Shown: positions 7,388 to 16,311 of the stretch, piece after piece
How positions within the stretch are numbered: position 1 is the stretch's first letter
How the letters are laid out: every line of letters begins with the position of its first letter
DNA from: Marinobacter sp. F4216
GTDB taxonomy: Bacteria; Pseudomonadota; Gammaproteobacteria; Pseudomonadales; Oleiphilaceae
Assembly: GCF_019931195.1 (NCBI RefSeq)
Contig: NZ_JAIOUO010000009.1
Location: 124,001-188,000, forward strand
Reading direction: 5' to 3'
Length of the DNA stretch: 64,000 nucleotides
Position numbers and translations under genes: made by a program
Notes under the pieces: model-generated
Databases searched by the model: none
Told to the model about the DNA's origin: nothing
Seen by the model: only the letters and a program-made list of their open reading frames with translations

Positions 7388-9682
7388 TCAGGCGCGTTTG
7401 CGCTTTCGGTCAGGGCGCCAGACTTTGACTGAAACTGCCTGTCCATTCAATACGGAAGTGCCTACCAGCGGATCAATCTGGTCGTCACTCAGGACATCGT
7501 TGATGCTTTCACCGGCGTGGGCCGATGCAACGGATTGCTGGATGCCGTCCCGGTTATGGCCCCAGCCATGGGGGATGGACACCACGCCGGGCATCAGGTC
7601 TTCGGTAATTTCTGCGGGCAGCACAATGGTCCGGCCCTCGGAACTGATTTCAGCGGAATCTCCGGCCTGCAGACCCAGCCGGCTGGCATCCTTGGGGCTA
7701 ATCATCAGGGTACACCGGTCCTTGCCCTTCACCAGGCGCTGGCTGTTGTGCATCCACGAGTTATTGCTCCGCACATGGCGCCGGCCAATCAGCAGGAGTT
7801 CGTCGGACGCCCCTTGCCCGAGTTGTTCGAACAGCCGCTCCACATCTTGCAGGAATCTTCTGGGCGCCATGTGGATCTTGCCATCCCGGGTGAACAGGCG
7901 ATCCGGAAGCGAAGGCTTCAGCGGACCAAGGTCCACGCCGTTGGGGTTGTCCTTGAGCACCGACAACGAAAGACCCTTGGGCAGATCGTTCCAGTGCCGG
8001 TTGAGCGGGCTAAGTTTGGCAAGACCGCGCAAGGGGTGGCGGCCGGGCAATAGATCCAGAACCAGGTCAATAGCAGGCTCCGCGACCCCCCTCAGTGGGC
8101 CTGCATTCATGCCATAGGGACCGGAACGAAGGAGCATGTCCAGAATGGGGTCCGGACCAATCTGCTGGAAGGCCCGCCAGCCCAGTTCGGCGCGCAGGGG
8201 CAGGCTGCCGCCCTTTTTCAGCCGTTCCAGACGGTGGGCAAGTCCCAGCATGATTTGCCAGTCGTGCCTGGCGTCCGGGCCGGGATCGAACAGGGGTTCA
8301 CTGTATTTGGCGCTGTTTCGGACCGCGAAGATGCTGAAGATCAGGTCGTAGTGACTGCGTTCCAGGGCCGCGGTTGGAGGCAGGATGACGTCCGCATGGC
8401 GGGTGGTTTCGTTGATGTAGTAATCCACCGACACCATGAAGTCCAGCTGCTCGAAGGCCTCCTCCAGCCGCCGCCCATTGGGGCTCGACAACACCGGATT
8501 GCCGGCAGCGGTGACAAATGCCCGAATCTGGCCCTCACCGGGCGTGAGGATTTCATCGGCCATGGTGCTGGCGGGGTATTCGCCGCCGAATTCTGGCAGG
8601 CCCTTGACCCGGCTGTACCGATTGCCGAAGTGGCCATTCTGTCCCGCCAGTGCGCCAAGCACGACCAGATCAATCGCCGGCTGGGTGAACAGCATACCTC
8701 CTGGTCGGTCCAGCTTGCCCGCCAGTATGTTCAGGCAGGATGCCAGCCAGGTGGCGAGGCCACCGAACACCTGGGTGCTGGTGCCCATGCGGGTATAGAG
8801 CGCGGCTTTCGGTGTGTTGGCGAATTCCCGGGTCAGGTGTCGGATGTCCTCGGCCGAAATGCCGGTATGCGAGCTGGCGGCCTCTGGCGTGAACGGCATG
8901 GCGGCCAGTCTCAGCAGATCCACGTCCTTGGCCAGGTGCTCCGCGGCACCCAGGTCGACCAGGTCTTCGGCAAATAGCGTGTGCACCATGGCCATGAGCA
9001 GGAAAGCGTCGCTGCCGGGGCGGATAAAGTGGAACTCGTCCGCCAGCTTGGCCGTTTCGGTTCGGCGGGGGTCAATAACGATCATTTTGCCGCCCCGGCC
9101 TTTCAGTTCCTTGATCCGCCCACGGAAATCCGGGACCGTCATCAAACTGCCGTTGGAGGCCATTGGATTGCCGCCAATGCAGATGAACAGGTCGGTATGG
9201 TCGATATCGGGAATCGGGAACAGAATCTGGTGCCCGAACATCTCCAGGCTGGTCAGCATGTGAGGCAGCTGGTCGTTGGATGTGGCGGAGAACCGGTTCT
9301 GGCTGCCAATGGCTCGCATCAGCGGGGTAACGGCGACCAGCGCGCCATGATTGTGGACGTTCGGATTGCCCAGATAGACGCCGACACTGTTGCGGCCAAA
9401 CTCCTGGCGGGTCTGGTGGAGCTTTTCGGCGACCAGGTCCAGAGCCTCATCCCAGTCCATTTCCTGCCAGCCGGATTCGGTTTTGCGTACCGGGCGACGA
9501 AGGCGCTCCGGATCCTCATGGAGATCCTGCAGGGCGACAGCTTTCGGGCAAATATGACCGCGACTCAGGGGGTCGTTGTCATCCCCTTTGATGGATGTGA
9601 TGCGCCCATCGCTGGTTTCGATGACGACGCCACACATGGCTTCGCAAAGGTGGCATGTACGGTAATGGGTGCCGTTTTCCAT
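7388..9682 (-). CDS. Molybdopterin-dependent oxidoreductase (formate dehydrogenase/nitrate reductase superfamily)
   Basis: A 764-residue bis-MGD enzyme of the DMSO reductase superfamily. A [4Fe-4S] site C10-x2-C13-x3-C17-x27-C45 is followed by the catalytic fold (GWQEMDWDEAL, CIGGNPMASNGS, VIDPRRTETAKLAD) and a C-terminal molydopterin-dinucleotide-binding domain (HNSQRLVKG, SIPHGWGH). No Cys or Sec lies in the 120-150 region where formate dehydrogenases carry the Mo ligand, so the substrate is open. The ATG at 9682 has AGGAGA 8 nt upstream; an upstream alternative start would add 17 residues before the Cys motif. No Tat signal is seen, so it is probably cytoplasmic. Confidence 0.9.
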   Translation of the reverse strand: MENGTHYRTCHLCEAMCGVVIETSDGRITSIKGDDNDPLSRGHICPKAVALQDLHEDPERLRRPVRKTESGWQEMDWDEALDLVAEKLHQTRQEFGRNSVGVYLGNPNVHNHGALVAVTPLMRAIGSQNRFSATSNDQLPHMLTSLEMFGHQILFPIPDIDHTDLFICIGGNPMASNGSLMTVPDFRGRIKELKGRGGKMIVIDPRRTETAKLADEFHFIRPGSDAFLLMAMVHTLFAEDLVDLGAAEHLAKDVDLLRLAAMPFTPEAASSHTGISAEDIRHLTREFANTPKAALYTRMGTSTQVFGGLATWLASCLNILAGKLDRPGGMLFTQPAIDLVVLGALAGQNGHFGNRYSRVKGLPEFGGEYPASTMADEILTPGEGQIRAFVTAAGNPVLSSPNGRRLEEAFEQLDFMVSVDYYINETTRHADVILPPTAALERSHYDLIFSIFAVRNSAKYSEPLFDPGPDARHDWQIMLGLAHRLERLKKGGSLPLRAELGWRAFQQIGPDPILDMLLRSGPYGMNAGPLRGVAEPAIDLVLDLLPGRHPLRGLAKLSPLNRHWNDLPKGLSLSVLKDNPNGVDLGPLKPSLPDRLFTRDGKIHMAPRRFLQDVERLFEQLGQGASDELLLIGRRHVRSNNSWMHNSQRLVKGKDRCTLMISPKDASRLGLQAGDSAEISSEGRTIVLPAEITEDLMPGVVSIPHGWGHNRDGIQQSVASAHAGESINDVLSDDQIDPLVGTSVLNGQAVSVKVWRPDRKRKRA

Positions 9683-9781
9683 CGGGCAGCTCTCCTGGAT
9701 TGTTGTTATCGGTATCGTGGTTTCATTCTGCAACCAGATTAACAGGATTCATCGTTGTGCGAAAAGTGGGCAGGGGCAAAG

Positions 9782-9808
9782 AAAAAAGGCCAGCTCAAAA
9801 AGCTGGCC
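9782..9808 (-). terminator. Rho-independent terminator after the Ig-like lipoprotein gene
   Basis: On the minus strand GGCCAGCTTTTTGAGCTGGCC is followed by TTTTTTC. It lies 21 bp past the stop codon of the gene ending at 9829. Confidence 0.85.
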
Positions 9809-9828
9809 CGAAAGGAGCACGGCCTGCC

Positions 9829-12800
9829 CTATGGTGTTGCCGGTAATTCGTGAACCGGGTTGGAAATAAAGTTCAGGTAAAGCCCCCCGTCCGGAATCAT
9901 CAGAGGAATGAAAACAGCACCATCTTCGTCGCTTGCCGGCGGGTCCAGCAGGTCCTGACAGCCGCCCAGGTCGAAGCTGAGCAATCCGAGCAGGCAGGAA
10001 CCAAAGTCCAGCGTTGCATTAAGCGCGTCGCTTTCTGTGGTCACCAGCACGTTGATCTGGGGGGCATCAAAACCACGGCCAGGGTCGACAATGTTGCGTT
10101 GCTCAATCTGCATCCGGCCGTCGTCAAAGAAGGTGATGGGACCTTCGATATTCAGGGTGAACGGATAGCTGAACAGGTTATGCCGCAGGATACCCCCCAG
10201 AGGCAGGTGCAGTTCAGGCGCATCCAGCGTCAAAGCGGCTGACGCCTTGAAGGTCGGCTTGCCTTCATCGTTTTCGATAATCATGCCGGGAATCAGACCA
10301 CTGCGACGGCAGGGTTCTTCGGTGCACGACGGGTCATCCTTGGCATAACGCATACGCAGGATTTGTGGGCCGGTGACCTGCGGATCGTCTGGGTCCAGCA
10401 ATACATCCGTCAAACCATTGCCGTCTTCCAGGAATACATCCACCGAGGTAGTGGCCAGAAGCGTGGGGTAGAGGTACACGCGAACGCCCGGCTTGCCGGT
10501 TTCCGGATCGACTGCAGGTCCAATAATCTCAGTATTCAGGCCATAGGTCTGGTAGATGAATTTGTTGGTTGGGCAATCCGCTCCACTGGTTTTGCAGCCT
10601 ACACGGGCCTCGCTCTTGGAGGAGCCCAAAACGCTCGGCTCCCGATCCGGGTTCACGATCAGTTTGGTGGCATTGGCGGACGGCAGGTAGCCACCCTGAC
10701 CATCCCCTGTGTGGCTGAACGGTTCCAGGCAGTTTTTGCCGCCAAGGGCACCGCAATCGATCTCGTAGTTTGAGTTGGTATCCCGAACCGGCAGGTTTCG
10801 AAGTGCCGTAAATACGGTGTCGGTCGCTGCAGTGCCCCGGAAGTAAATGCTCAGGTCCGGGCCGCCCACATCCACCGGGTTGACCAGCAGGTCGGTTTGC
10901 AGCGCCAGGCCATTTTCCCCGCAGATAAACGACGGCTCAGCGCCATTGGAACTGCACTGTCCCCCCTGTCGGGACATCAGCGTATAACGGTAAAGGTGGC
11001 CTTCCTGCCAGGGTTTGTCAGGGAAGAACCGGATACGCTGATTGCTCTTTTCCAGACGACCAGCCACCGGGGAACTGCTGATGAGGTCGCCAGACACTTG
11101 CTCGACAACAAAGGTTCCGGCGTGAATTGAGGCCAGATCCATGGACTGCGAGAACACCACCGTGATGGGGCGGTCAGCCGGTAGCTCGGTGACCGGCAGT
11201 TCATCCGGGCTTTGTCCGTCCGGGTAGTTCAGGGAACCGCCGGACTGGGATACCGCATCGTTACAGAAACCATGGGAACCGTTGGCCAGGTCCAGGTTGT
11301 GCGTTACGCAGGGGTAGCCCGGGTAGGTTGTCAGGGCCAGGGGCGAGCGCTGGATGACACCGCTGTTACCGGTGCCAATATCGTCCAGGGTAAAGGACAG
11401 CGGGGCTTCTGTGACCGGGTTGCCGGCGATGTCCGTCAGCCCGTCCGTCGACAGTTCATAGGCCGCGCCGTGCTTCAGGCCACCCTCCGGATTGATCACC
11501 ACCACGGTACCATCGAGTTTGATCGACAGATCCGATAGCGGAGCCCCGTTCTCGAACAGGGTGATGCCGCTGTCCAGAGACGCTGGATCCAGAGGTTCGT
11601 CGAAGTTCAGAATGACTGGATCGCCCGGGCGCTGCATGGATTGGCGGCCGGCCGGCAGGGAGTCTTCAGCCCCTGGCATCCAGCTGACCAGTGTCGGGCT
11701 GGTGCTGTCCGGACTCCACAGTTCTTCCGCATCCAGAGCAGAATCGACGTCGGTGGCGGCCTCGATGCGAAACGCAATCGTGGCGTTGGCGTATTCCTGG
11801 CCAAGCAGCTCGGGCTCGACGGTACCGATGGCGTCAATGGTCAACACGCCGTCCTGCACAATTGCGATCCCGTGCAACTCGACACCGAGCAGATTCTGTG
11901 ACAGCGAGGCGTTGGGTTGGGCTGCGGCACTGTGCATGGCCACATCCATAAACAGGGTGACATGGCGTGGCGCGTTCAGATCGTTGGTATAGGGATTGGG
12001 GCTCAGGTAGCCGGATGCGTCCGTCAGCATGGTGACGCTAAGCTCACCCGTGTTCTGATCCACGCCCGTCTCGGCGTTCACCACCTGAACCTGGCCGTTG
12101 ATACGCACATCCAGGCTGGTACCGGTTAGCAGGCTACCCCGGGGAATTCGAAGTGGCAGGGCCTCGTCAGCGGCAAACGACGGTGCGTAGGCCAGTTCGG
12201 CAAACAGTCCGCCGGCTTGTTGAGCCGGACCAGCGTTACCCAGCAGCACAGAATTGAGCGTTACTCCATTGATCACCTGCCCGTTCAACACCGATTTCCT
12301 GGCGTCTGCGTGGCTGGCGCCTTCCAGCAAGCCGGAGTCCACAAGGTGCTGCAACAGCACCACCGTTGGGCCGGATTCCCTGGGCGTGAAGGTTTCGTTG
12401 AAGTTCAGGGTGTCCGTGCCCGCCAGGTTGGGCAGGTTCTGGATCGTCAGGGTGTAGGACTGGTCCGATGCCAGCTCATCGTTCTTGGTCCCGCAGTGAC
12501 TGATGGTGTCCGTCATACAGGGATCGATGACGATCCGGTTGTTGTCCACCAGAACATTGGTCGGGACAGGCTCGCCATTGGCGTCCTGTAGCCGGATCTT
12601 GCCGCCCTGATTACGCCAGTCCGGATGGACGGGTTGGCTCAGCATCAGCCGGAAGGTGGAAAAGTCCATCGGCTGGAAGTGATGCCCCGGTGAGGGGATC
12701 ATCTGCTCCACCGCGAAGCGCTCGCCCATGTGATCGAGCGAGGGGATGCCCGTGTACTCACCGCGGGTGGAGAACTGGACGCCCTCGGCACCCACGGCAT

Positions 12801-13179
12801 TGGGCGTGGAAATAGCACTGGCGCCCAAGGCAGCCAGGGAGTCGGTAAACTCGACCGAATAGTGGGAGCGGGTCAGCAGTCCACTGGTTGGCGTGAGTTT
12901 CAGGCTGCGGCCCTGATCCAGGCGGGTCGCGGTGAAGTCCACAGGGTTCTCCCCCTGGCTGATCAAAATCTTGTCTTTCAGCTCTTCCTCGCTGTCGGCC
13001 AGCGCATGGGAGAAGCGCAGGATAATGTCGCTGGAGGGGCTGACGCCGGTCTGCCCGTCTGCCGGATAGGAGTACACCACCGATGCGGGCGGCGTGGGTT
13101 CCTTCATGGTTTGCTCTTCACCGCCGCAGGCCGCCAGTAGCAGGGTAGGGATGAGGACTGCCGGTTGTTTTAGTTTCAT
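9829..13179 (-). CDS. Large Ig-like (Big_5) domain lipoprotein, AupB-like
   Basis: A 1116-residue exported protein. A lipoprotein signal peptide ends in the lipobox LAAC (Cys18), followed by GGEEQ. At least three bacterial Ig-like segments are visible: near residue 35 (YSYPADGQTGVSPSSD), near 500 (LVSWMPGAEDS, ILNFDEPLDPASL) and near 690 (ITVVFSQSMDLASI). The start lies 14 bp after the FadL-family gene. In Marinobacter hydrocarbonoclasticus the tandem aupA (FadL-type porin) and aupB (lipoprotein) is needed for growth on alkanes; order, spacing and protein types agree, but orthology is inferred from memory and not aligned. Confidence 0.7.
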   Translation of the reverse strand: MKLKQPAVLIPTLLLAACGGEEQTMKEPTPPASVVYSYPADGQTGVSPSSDIILRFSHALADSEEELKDKILISQGENPVDFTATRLDQGRSLKLTPTSGLLTRSHYSVEFTDSLAALGASAISTPNAVGAEGVQFSTRGEYTGIPSLDHMGERFAVEQMIPSPGHHFQPMDFSTFRLMLSQPVHPDWRNQGGKIRLQDANGEPVPTNVLVDNNRIVIDPCMTDTISHCGTKNDELASDQSYTLTIQNLPNLAGTDTLNFNETFTPRESGPTVVLLQHLVDSGLLEGASHADARKSVLNGQVINGVTLNSVLLGNAGPAQQAGGLFAELAYAPSFAADEALPLRIPRGSLLTGTSLDVRINGQVQVVNAETGVDQNTGELSVTMLTDASGYLSPNPYTNDLNAPRHVTLFMDVAMHSAAAQPNASLSQNLLGVELHGIAIVQDGVLTIDAIGTVEPELLGQEYANATIAFRIEAATDVDSALDAEELWSPDSTSPTLVSWMPGAEDSLPAGRQSMQRPGDPVILNFDEPLDPASLDSGITLFENGAPLSDLSIKLDGTVVVINPEGGLKHGAAYELSTDGLTDIAGNPVTEAPLSFTLDDIGTGNSGVIQRSPLALTTYPGYPCVTHNLDLANGSHGFCNDAVSQSGGSLNYPDGQSPDELPVTELPADRPITVVFSQSMDLASIHAGTFVVEQVSGDLISSSPVAGRLEKSNQRIRFFPDKPWQEGHLYRYTLMSRQGGQCSSNGAEPSFICGENGLALQTDLLVNPVDVGGPDLSIYFRGTAATDTVFTALRNLPVRDTNSNYEIDCGALGGKNCLEPFSHTGDGQGGYLPSANATKLIVNPDREPSVLGSSKSEARVGCKTSGADCPTNKFIYQTYGLNTEIIGPAVDPETGKPGVRVYLYPTLLATTSVDVFLEDGNGLTDVLLDPDDPQVTGPQILRMRYAKDDPSCTEEPCRRSGLIPGMIIENDEGKPTFKASAALTLDAPELHLPLGGILRHNLFSYPFTLNIEGPITFFDDGRMQIEQRNIVDPGRGFDAPQINVLVTTESDALNATLDFGSCLLGLLSFDLGGCQDLLDPPASDEDGAVFIPLMIPDGGLYLNFISNPVHELPATP

Positions 13180-13193
13180 GGTTCCACCTCCCT

Positions 13194-14525
13194 TCAGAAC
13201 TTCAACGTGACTGAACCGCTGAACACATGAATATCGCCGTCGGCGGTGACCTCGGTTTCCGCGCCTGAGGTATCCACCAGCGTGAAATCCCGTTCCTGCA
13301 GCTGCTGGTACTGGTAGCCCAGGTCAAACCGTACCGGGTAGGCCAGCAGGCGGGTTCGGTCGTAGGTGGCGCTGAAACCCAGGCCCAGAACAATCTTGTC
13401 CGTATCCAGGTAGTTGATTTCGGGATTGCGGGTTGTCTTGAGCGGGGAGGGCTCGAAGGCGATGCCGCCACGCAGCGCAAAATTCGGGTTCAGGCGGGTT
13501 TCGGCGCCCAGCCGGGGAATCACAATGTCATCAAAGCGGATGCGATCGGCCGATGAAACCGATTGCTGATCCTTGATGGTGTCTGAAGTGAATTCCTTCT
13601 CCAGATCAGACCAGTTCTGCTGTTCAAGGGAGCCACCGATGCGCCAGTTCTCTGTCTCGTACTGGGCACCCAGAACGAGGGTTTCCGGCTGGAAGGAATC
13701 GATGGTGGATACCGCCAGACTCAGGCCCGGATCCGGAATGGTCTGGGTAACGATGATGTTGGAATCGACGGTGGTGGACGCCGACGACTTGGTCCGATAG
13801 GCCGTGGCGACTTCCCAGCCCTGCAGGTAACAGTCCCGGTCCGGGCAGAAGGTGCTGCGCAGGTCCGCGCTGACCCCCAGAATGGTCTTCAGCGAGGGCT
13901 CTGCATTGACCGACAGGCGCTCGCGGCTGGTTTCGCCGCCGAGGGTTGATACCGCATCGAGTTTTGCCGTGGCGTCCAGCGTGATTCGTGCTGACACACC
14001 TGCTGCAACACCTCGCCAGATTGGGGTAGCAGCACCAATGTTCAGGAACAGGGGTTCCTTGCCGTACTGCAGGTATTGCCCGGACTCGCTGGTCTCGGAA
14101 CTGAAGGCCAGCATTTCCTTGCCGTACTTTTCCACGCCCGCAATAAAGCCGAGATAGATCGGATGGTCGTAGCGGGTCAGCGAACCCAGATTGGTTTTCA
14201 TGCCGATCAGCACATGCTGGCTCGGCGTGTTGGACAGAATGTCGCCGTTGGCATTGGGGTTCGCGGACCGGAGTTCCTGTTCCGCATGAAGGATGCCGGT
14301 AGTCAGCTCTCCACGAGGATCGCTGGTGAGGTAAGCCGGGTTGTAATAGGTGGCCGAGACCTGGCTGTTGAACATGGACATTGACTGGGCCGTGGCCACA
14401 TCGACAGGCATGACGCCGTAACTGGTGCCGAGGTTGCCCATGCTGGCGTTGGCAAAAGGGGGGGTAGTGAGGGACATCAGCGTGAGGGAAACCGCCCGTA
14501 CTGATAACCGGGAAGCGAAAGCCAT
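13194..14525 (-). CDS. OmpP1/FadL-family outer-membrane transporter, AupA-like
   Basis: A 443-residue beta-barrel protein. A signal peptide ending around NAS (residues 26-28) is followed by the FadL-like N-terminus (MGNLGTSYGVMPVDVATAQSMSMFNS, then YYNPAYL) and alternating beta-strand sequence ending in the terminal aromatic F (SGSVTLKF). FadL proteins carry hydrophobic substrates (fatty acids, hydrocarbons) across the outer membrane. It is first in a two-gene operon with the large lipoprotein, as in the aupAB alkane-utilisation pair. A decayed fragment of a second copy lies about 0.5 kb upstream. Confidence 0.85.
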   Translation of the reverse strand: MAFASRLSVRAVSLTLMSLTTPPFANASMGNLGTSYGVMPVDVATAQSMSMFNSQVSATYYNPAYLTSDPRGELTTGILHAEQELRSANPNANGDILSNTPSQHVLIGMKTNLGSLTRYDHPIYLGFIAGVEKYGKEMLAFSSETSESGQYLQYGKEPLFLNIGAATPIWRGVAAGVSARITLDATAKLDAVSTLGGETSRERLSVNAEPSLKTILGVSADLRSTFCPDRDCYLQGWEVATAYRTKSSASTTVDSNIIVTQTIPDPGLSLAVSTIDSFQPETLVLGAQYETENWRIGGSLEQQNWSDLEKEFTSDTIKDQQSVSSADRIRFDDIVIPRLGAETRLNPNFALRGGIAFEPSPLKTTRNPEINYLDTDKIVLGLGFSATYDRTRLLAYPVRFDLGYQYQQLQERDFTLVDTSGAETEVTADGDIHVFSGSVTLKF

Positions 14526-14748
14526 ACATACACTCCATCGTCTCTTTATTTTTCTGTCCGGTCCTTCTCCGACGTGCAGAGAAAACTGACTGGTACGTTT
14601 GTTCAGGTTTGATTTTATGGGGATCTGTAGTTTCGGACGTTGACCTATTTGACGGGCATTTGGCTTCGGTCGATCATGAGTCGCACGAAGTCAGGAAAAA
14701 ATATTGATAAAACAGAAGGTAACGGCATGTTTATTCTGTTTGCGTGGT

Positions 14749-14804
14749 ATGGCTTCAAGGTTCGTTGAATGCTGAAAATGTGAATGGCTTCAATGTTCCT
14801 TGGA
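14749..14804. repeat. Two imperfect 21-bp direct repeats
   Basis: ATGGCTTCAAGGTTCGTTGAA (14749-14769) and ATGGCTTCAATGTTCCTTGGA (14784-14804) match at 18 of 21 positions, spaced 35 bp start to start. They lie about 225-280 bp upstream of the FadL-family start and might be regulator sites; no protein is assigned. Confidence 0.5.
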
Positions 14805-15052
14805 TTTACTTCCCATAGGAGAACCGTGGTCGGGCACGGTGCCAGTAAAACTTACCGCACGGTCAGTCGTACTCAGGGATGCTTGATATCAAGAGCAAGG
14901 AGTTTTTTATTGTGGCTATCGCACAAGATTTGTGAGCCGGATGGGAGGCTACCGGAACGACCAGCTTTCCCCGGGGTGTCAGTGTGCGGCGGCGGCTTGG
15001 AGGGGAATGCAATGTGGTAGTGATGAAAGCGCTTTGGCGTCAGCAACAAAGA

Positions 15053-15203
15053 AGTCCCGCAATGAAGCGCAGATAGATCGGATGCTTGAAGCGCGTCAGT
15101 GAGCTCATATTGATTTTCATGCCAATATGAGCCTGTTGGCTCGGTAAGTTGGCCGGATATCGACGTTGACATTCGGGTTGGCAGAACGCGGCTTCGGCTC
15201 GGC
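15053..15203 (-). pseudogene. Degenerate fragment of a FadL-family (AupA-like) gene
   Basis: Reading the minus strand in two frames joined by a one-base deletion gives AExKxRSANPNVNVDI and then ANLPSQQAHIGMKINMSSLT, continuing to RFKHPIYLRFIAG. The intact neighbour at 13194-14525 has AEQELRSANPNANGDI followed by SNTPSQHVLIGMKTNLGSLT and RYDHPIYLGFIAG. The match covers about 50 codons and ends abruptly on both sides. It is the remnant of a paralogue or tandem duplicate. A minus-strand ORF here (14873-15355) covers it in the wrong frame and is not a real gene. Confidence 0.8.
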
Positions 15204-15330
15204 ATTGGCGAAAGTATTAGACGATAGAGCCTCGTGCCAGGCTGTAAATAAAACTGACACGATAAGGCTTTCGGCTCTGAAGGTCGTGTTAGGGGCTGAT
15301 TGGTCTGAGACCTGAGTTCAGGCTTAAAGT

Positions 15331-15353
15331 AAAAGGCCCCGCTTTGCGGGGCC
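15331..15353 (-). terminator. Rho-independent terminator after a PEP-CTERM gene
   Basis: The palindrome GGCCCCGCTTTGCGGGGCC, followed by TTTT on the minus strand, lies 30 bp past the stop of the gene ending at 15383. Confidence 0.85.
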
Positions 15354-15382
15354 AAAATTCACCTTGTGTCCCATAGGCTCGG

Positions 15383-16048
15383 TTAAAAAAGACGCCGTCT
15401 GAAACCAAGTGCAGCGAGAGCCAATCCTAACAGTCCAAGAGTGCCCGGCTCAGGTACTTCTCTCGGTGTTGTATCCAAGTCAACGAGTTTAAGACTGCCT
15501 TCACCATTGAGTCCAGTCCGCTGCAGTCGCATGAGGGCTCCATCAACTGTCAGCATCTCCGTATAGTCGAAACTGGCAAAACCGTCCAAAACTCCAAAGT
15601 TGTCGACAGCGTAGTTGTTAACGTTGCCTGTCTGTGCAGCATCGAAGTCAATGAAGTCGAGAAAAACACCGTTGAAAGACTCGCCATTGCTGACGCTCTG
15701 AGTACCCTCCGAGACATTCCAGTTATTGGTAACATCTGTGTAAGTTCCGTCAGCCTCTAAACGCTCGATATAGAAATTTGACATGTTTGAAAACACGAAA
15801 TCCGGCGTGAAATCAAAGCCAAAACCGGTAACGAGTGCATCTATCGAGACATTGTCAATTTCAATTTCATATGTATAGCCACCTCCTCCATTAGCGAAGT
15901 AATCGATAGTAATCGAACCGCCTTCATCCCCGGCGCAATTAGCAGGGTCTACGGTGCCGTCGCACGAGAAGTTGAAGGTCGTGGGAACTGCGTACGCCGT
16001 TCCTGCAAAAGCAAGGAAGGCCAACATGGGTAGGATTTTCTTGAACAT
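15383..16048 (-). CDS. PEP-CTERM sorting-domain exported protein
   Basis: A 221-residue protein. The signal peptide MFKKILPMLAFLAFAGTAYA is followed by a Ser/Thr/Asn/Asp-rich beta-type domain. The C-terminal sorting signal is VPEPGTLGLLGLALAALGF ending in RRRLF: the VPEP motif, a membrane helix and a basic tail recognised by exosortase. Such proteins are exported and linked to exopolysaccharide/floc systems. The ATG at 16048 gives a clean signal peptide; an upstream alternative start would add 37 unlikely residues. A consensus sigma-54 promoter lies at 16297-16311. The exosortase is not in this window. Confidence 0.88.
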   Translation of the reverse strand: MFKKILPMLAFLAFAGTAYAVPTTFNFSCDGTVDPANCAGDEGGSITIDYFANGGGGYTYEIEIDNVSIDALVTGFGFDFTPDFVFSNMSNFYIERLEADGTYTDVTNNWNVSEGTQSVSNGESFNGVFLDFIDFDAAQTGNVNNYAVDNFGVLDGFASFDYTEMLTVDGALMRLQRTGLNGEGSLKLVDLDTTPREVPEPGTLGLLGLALAALGFRRRLF

Positions 16049-16296
16049 CGTTTGCACTCTTCTGTGGAAGTGTGAATTCAGGTCTGCGTATGGGATCAAA
16101 AGCAGAGTGGTCACCGCACTGACACCAACTCCTTTCAATTCCCTTTCCACATTCACCACCTGCGTTCAATTAATCGGGGCGTAACGGCATCCTCTCTAAC
16201 AACACAATGACCTTCCCTGAGCCCCTGGTTTCGCTCCTGGAGGCTGGTGCCTTGATGGCGTGCCGTCCTAGAAGCAGGTACTACCAATGAACTTGA

Positions 16297-16311
16297 GCAG
16301 AGATCGTGCCA
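16297..16311 (-). promoter_or_regulatory. Sigma-54 (-24/-12) promoter for the PEP-CTERM gene at 15383-16048
   Basis: On the minus strand CTGGCACGATCTCTGC matches the RpoN consensus TGGCAC-N5-TTGC, with the obligatory GG-N10-GC spacing. The predicted start site is near 16285, leaving a leader of about 236 nt. Confidence 0.75.

Larger units (their letters stand above)
14526..15330. other. Intergenic region upstream of the FadL-family gene
   Basis: About 800 bp without an intact gene. It contains an imperfect 21-bp direct repeat (14749-14769 and 14784-14804, 35-bp period) and the FadL-like remnant at 15053-15203. The rest shows nothing recognisable. Confidence 0.55.

Noticed and set aside
14873..15355. 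A 160-residue ORF on the minus strand as a gene
   Set aside because: Its frame is shifted relative to the FadL-family similarity, and its sequence has no coding character; the region is a pseudogene remnant plus noncoding DNA.
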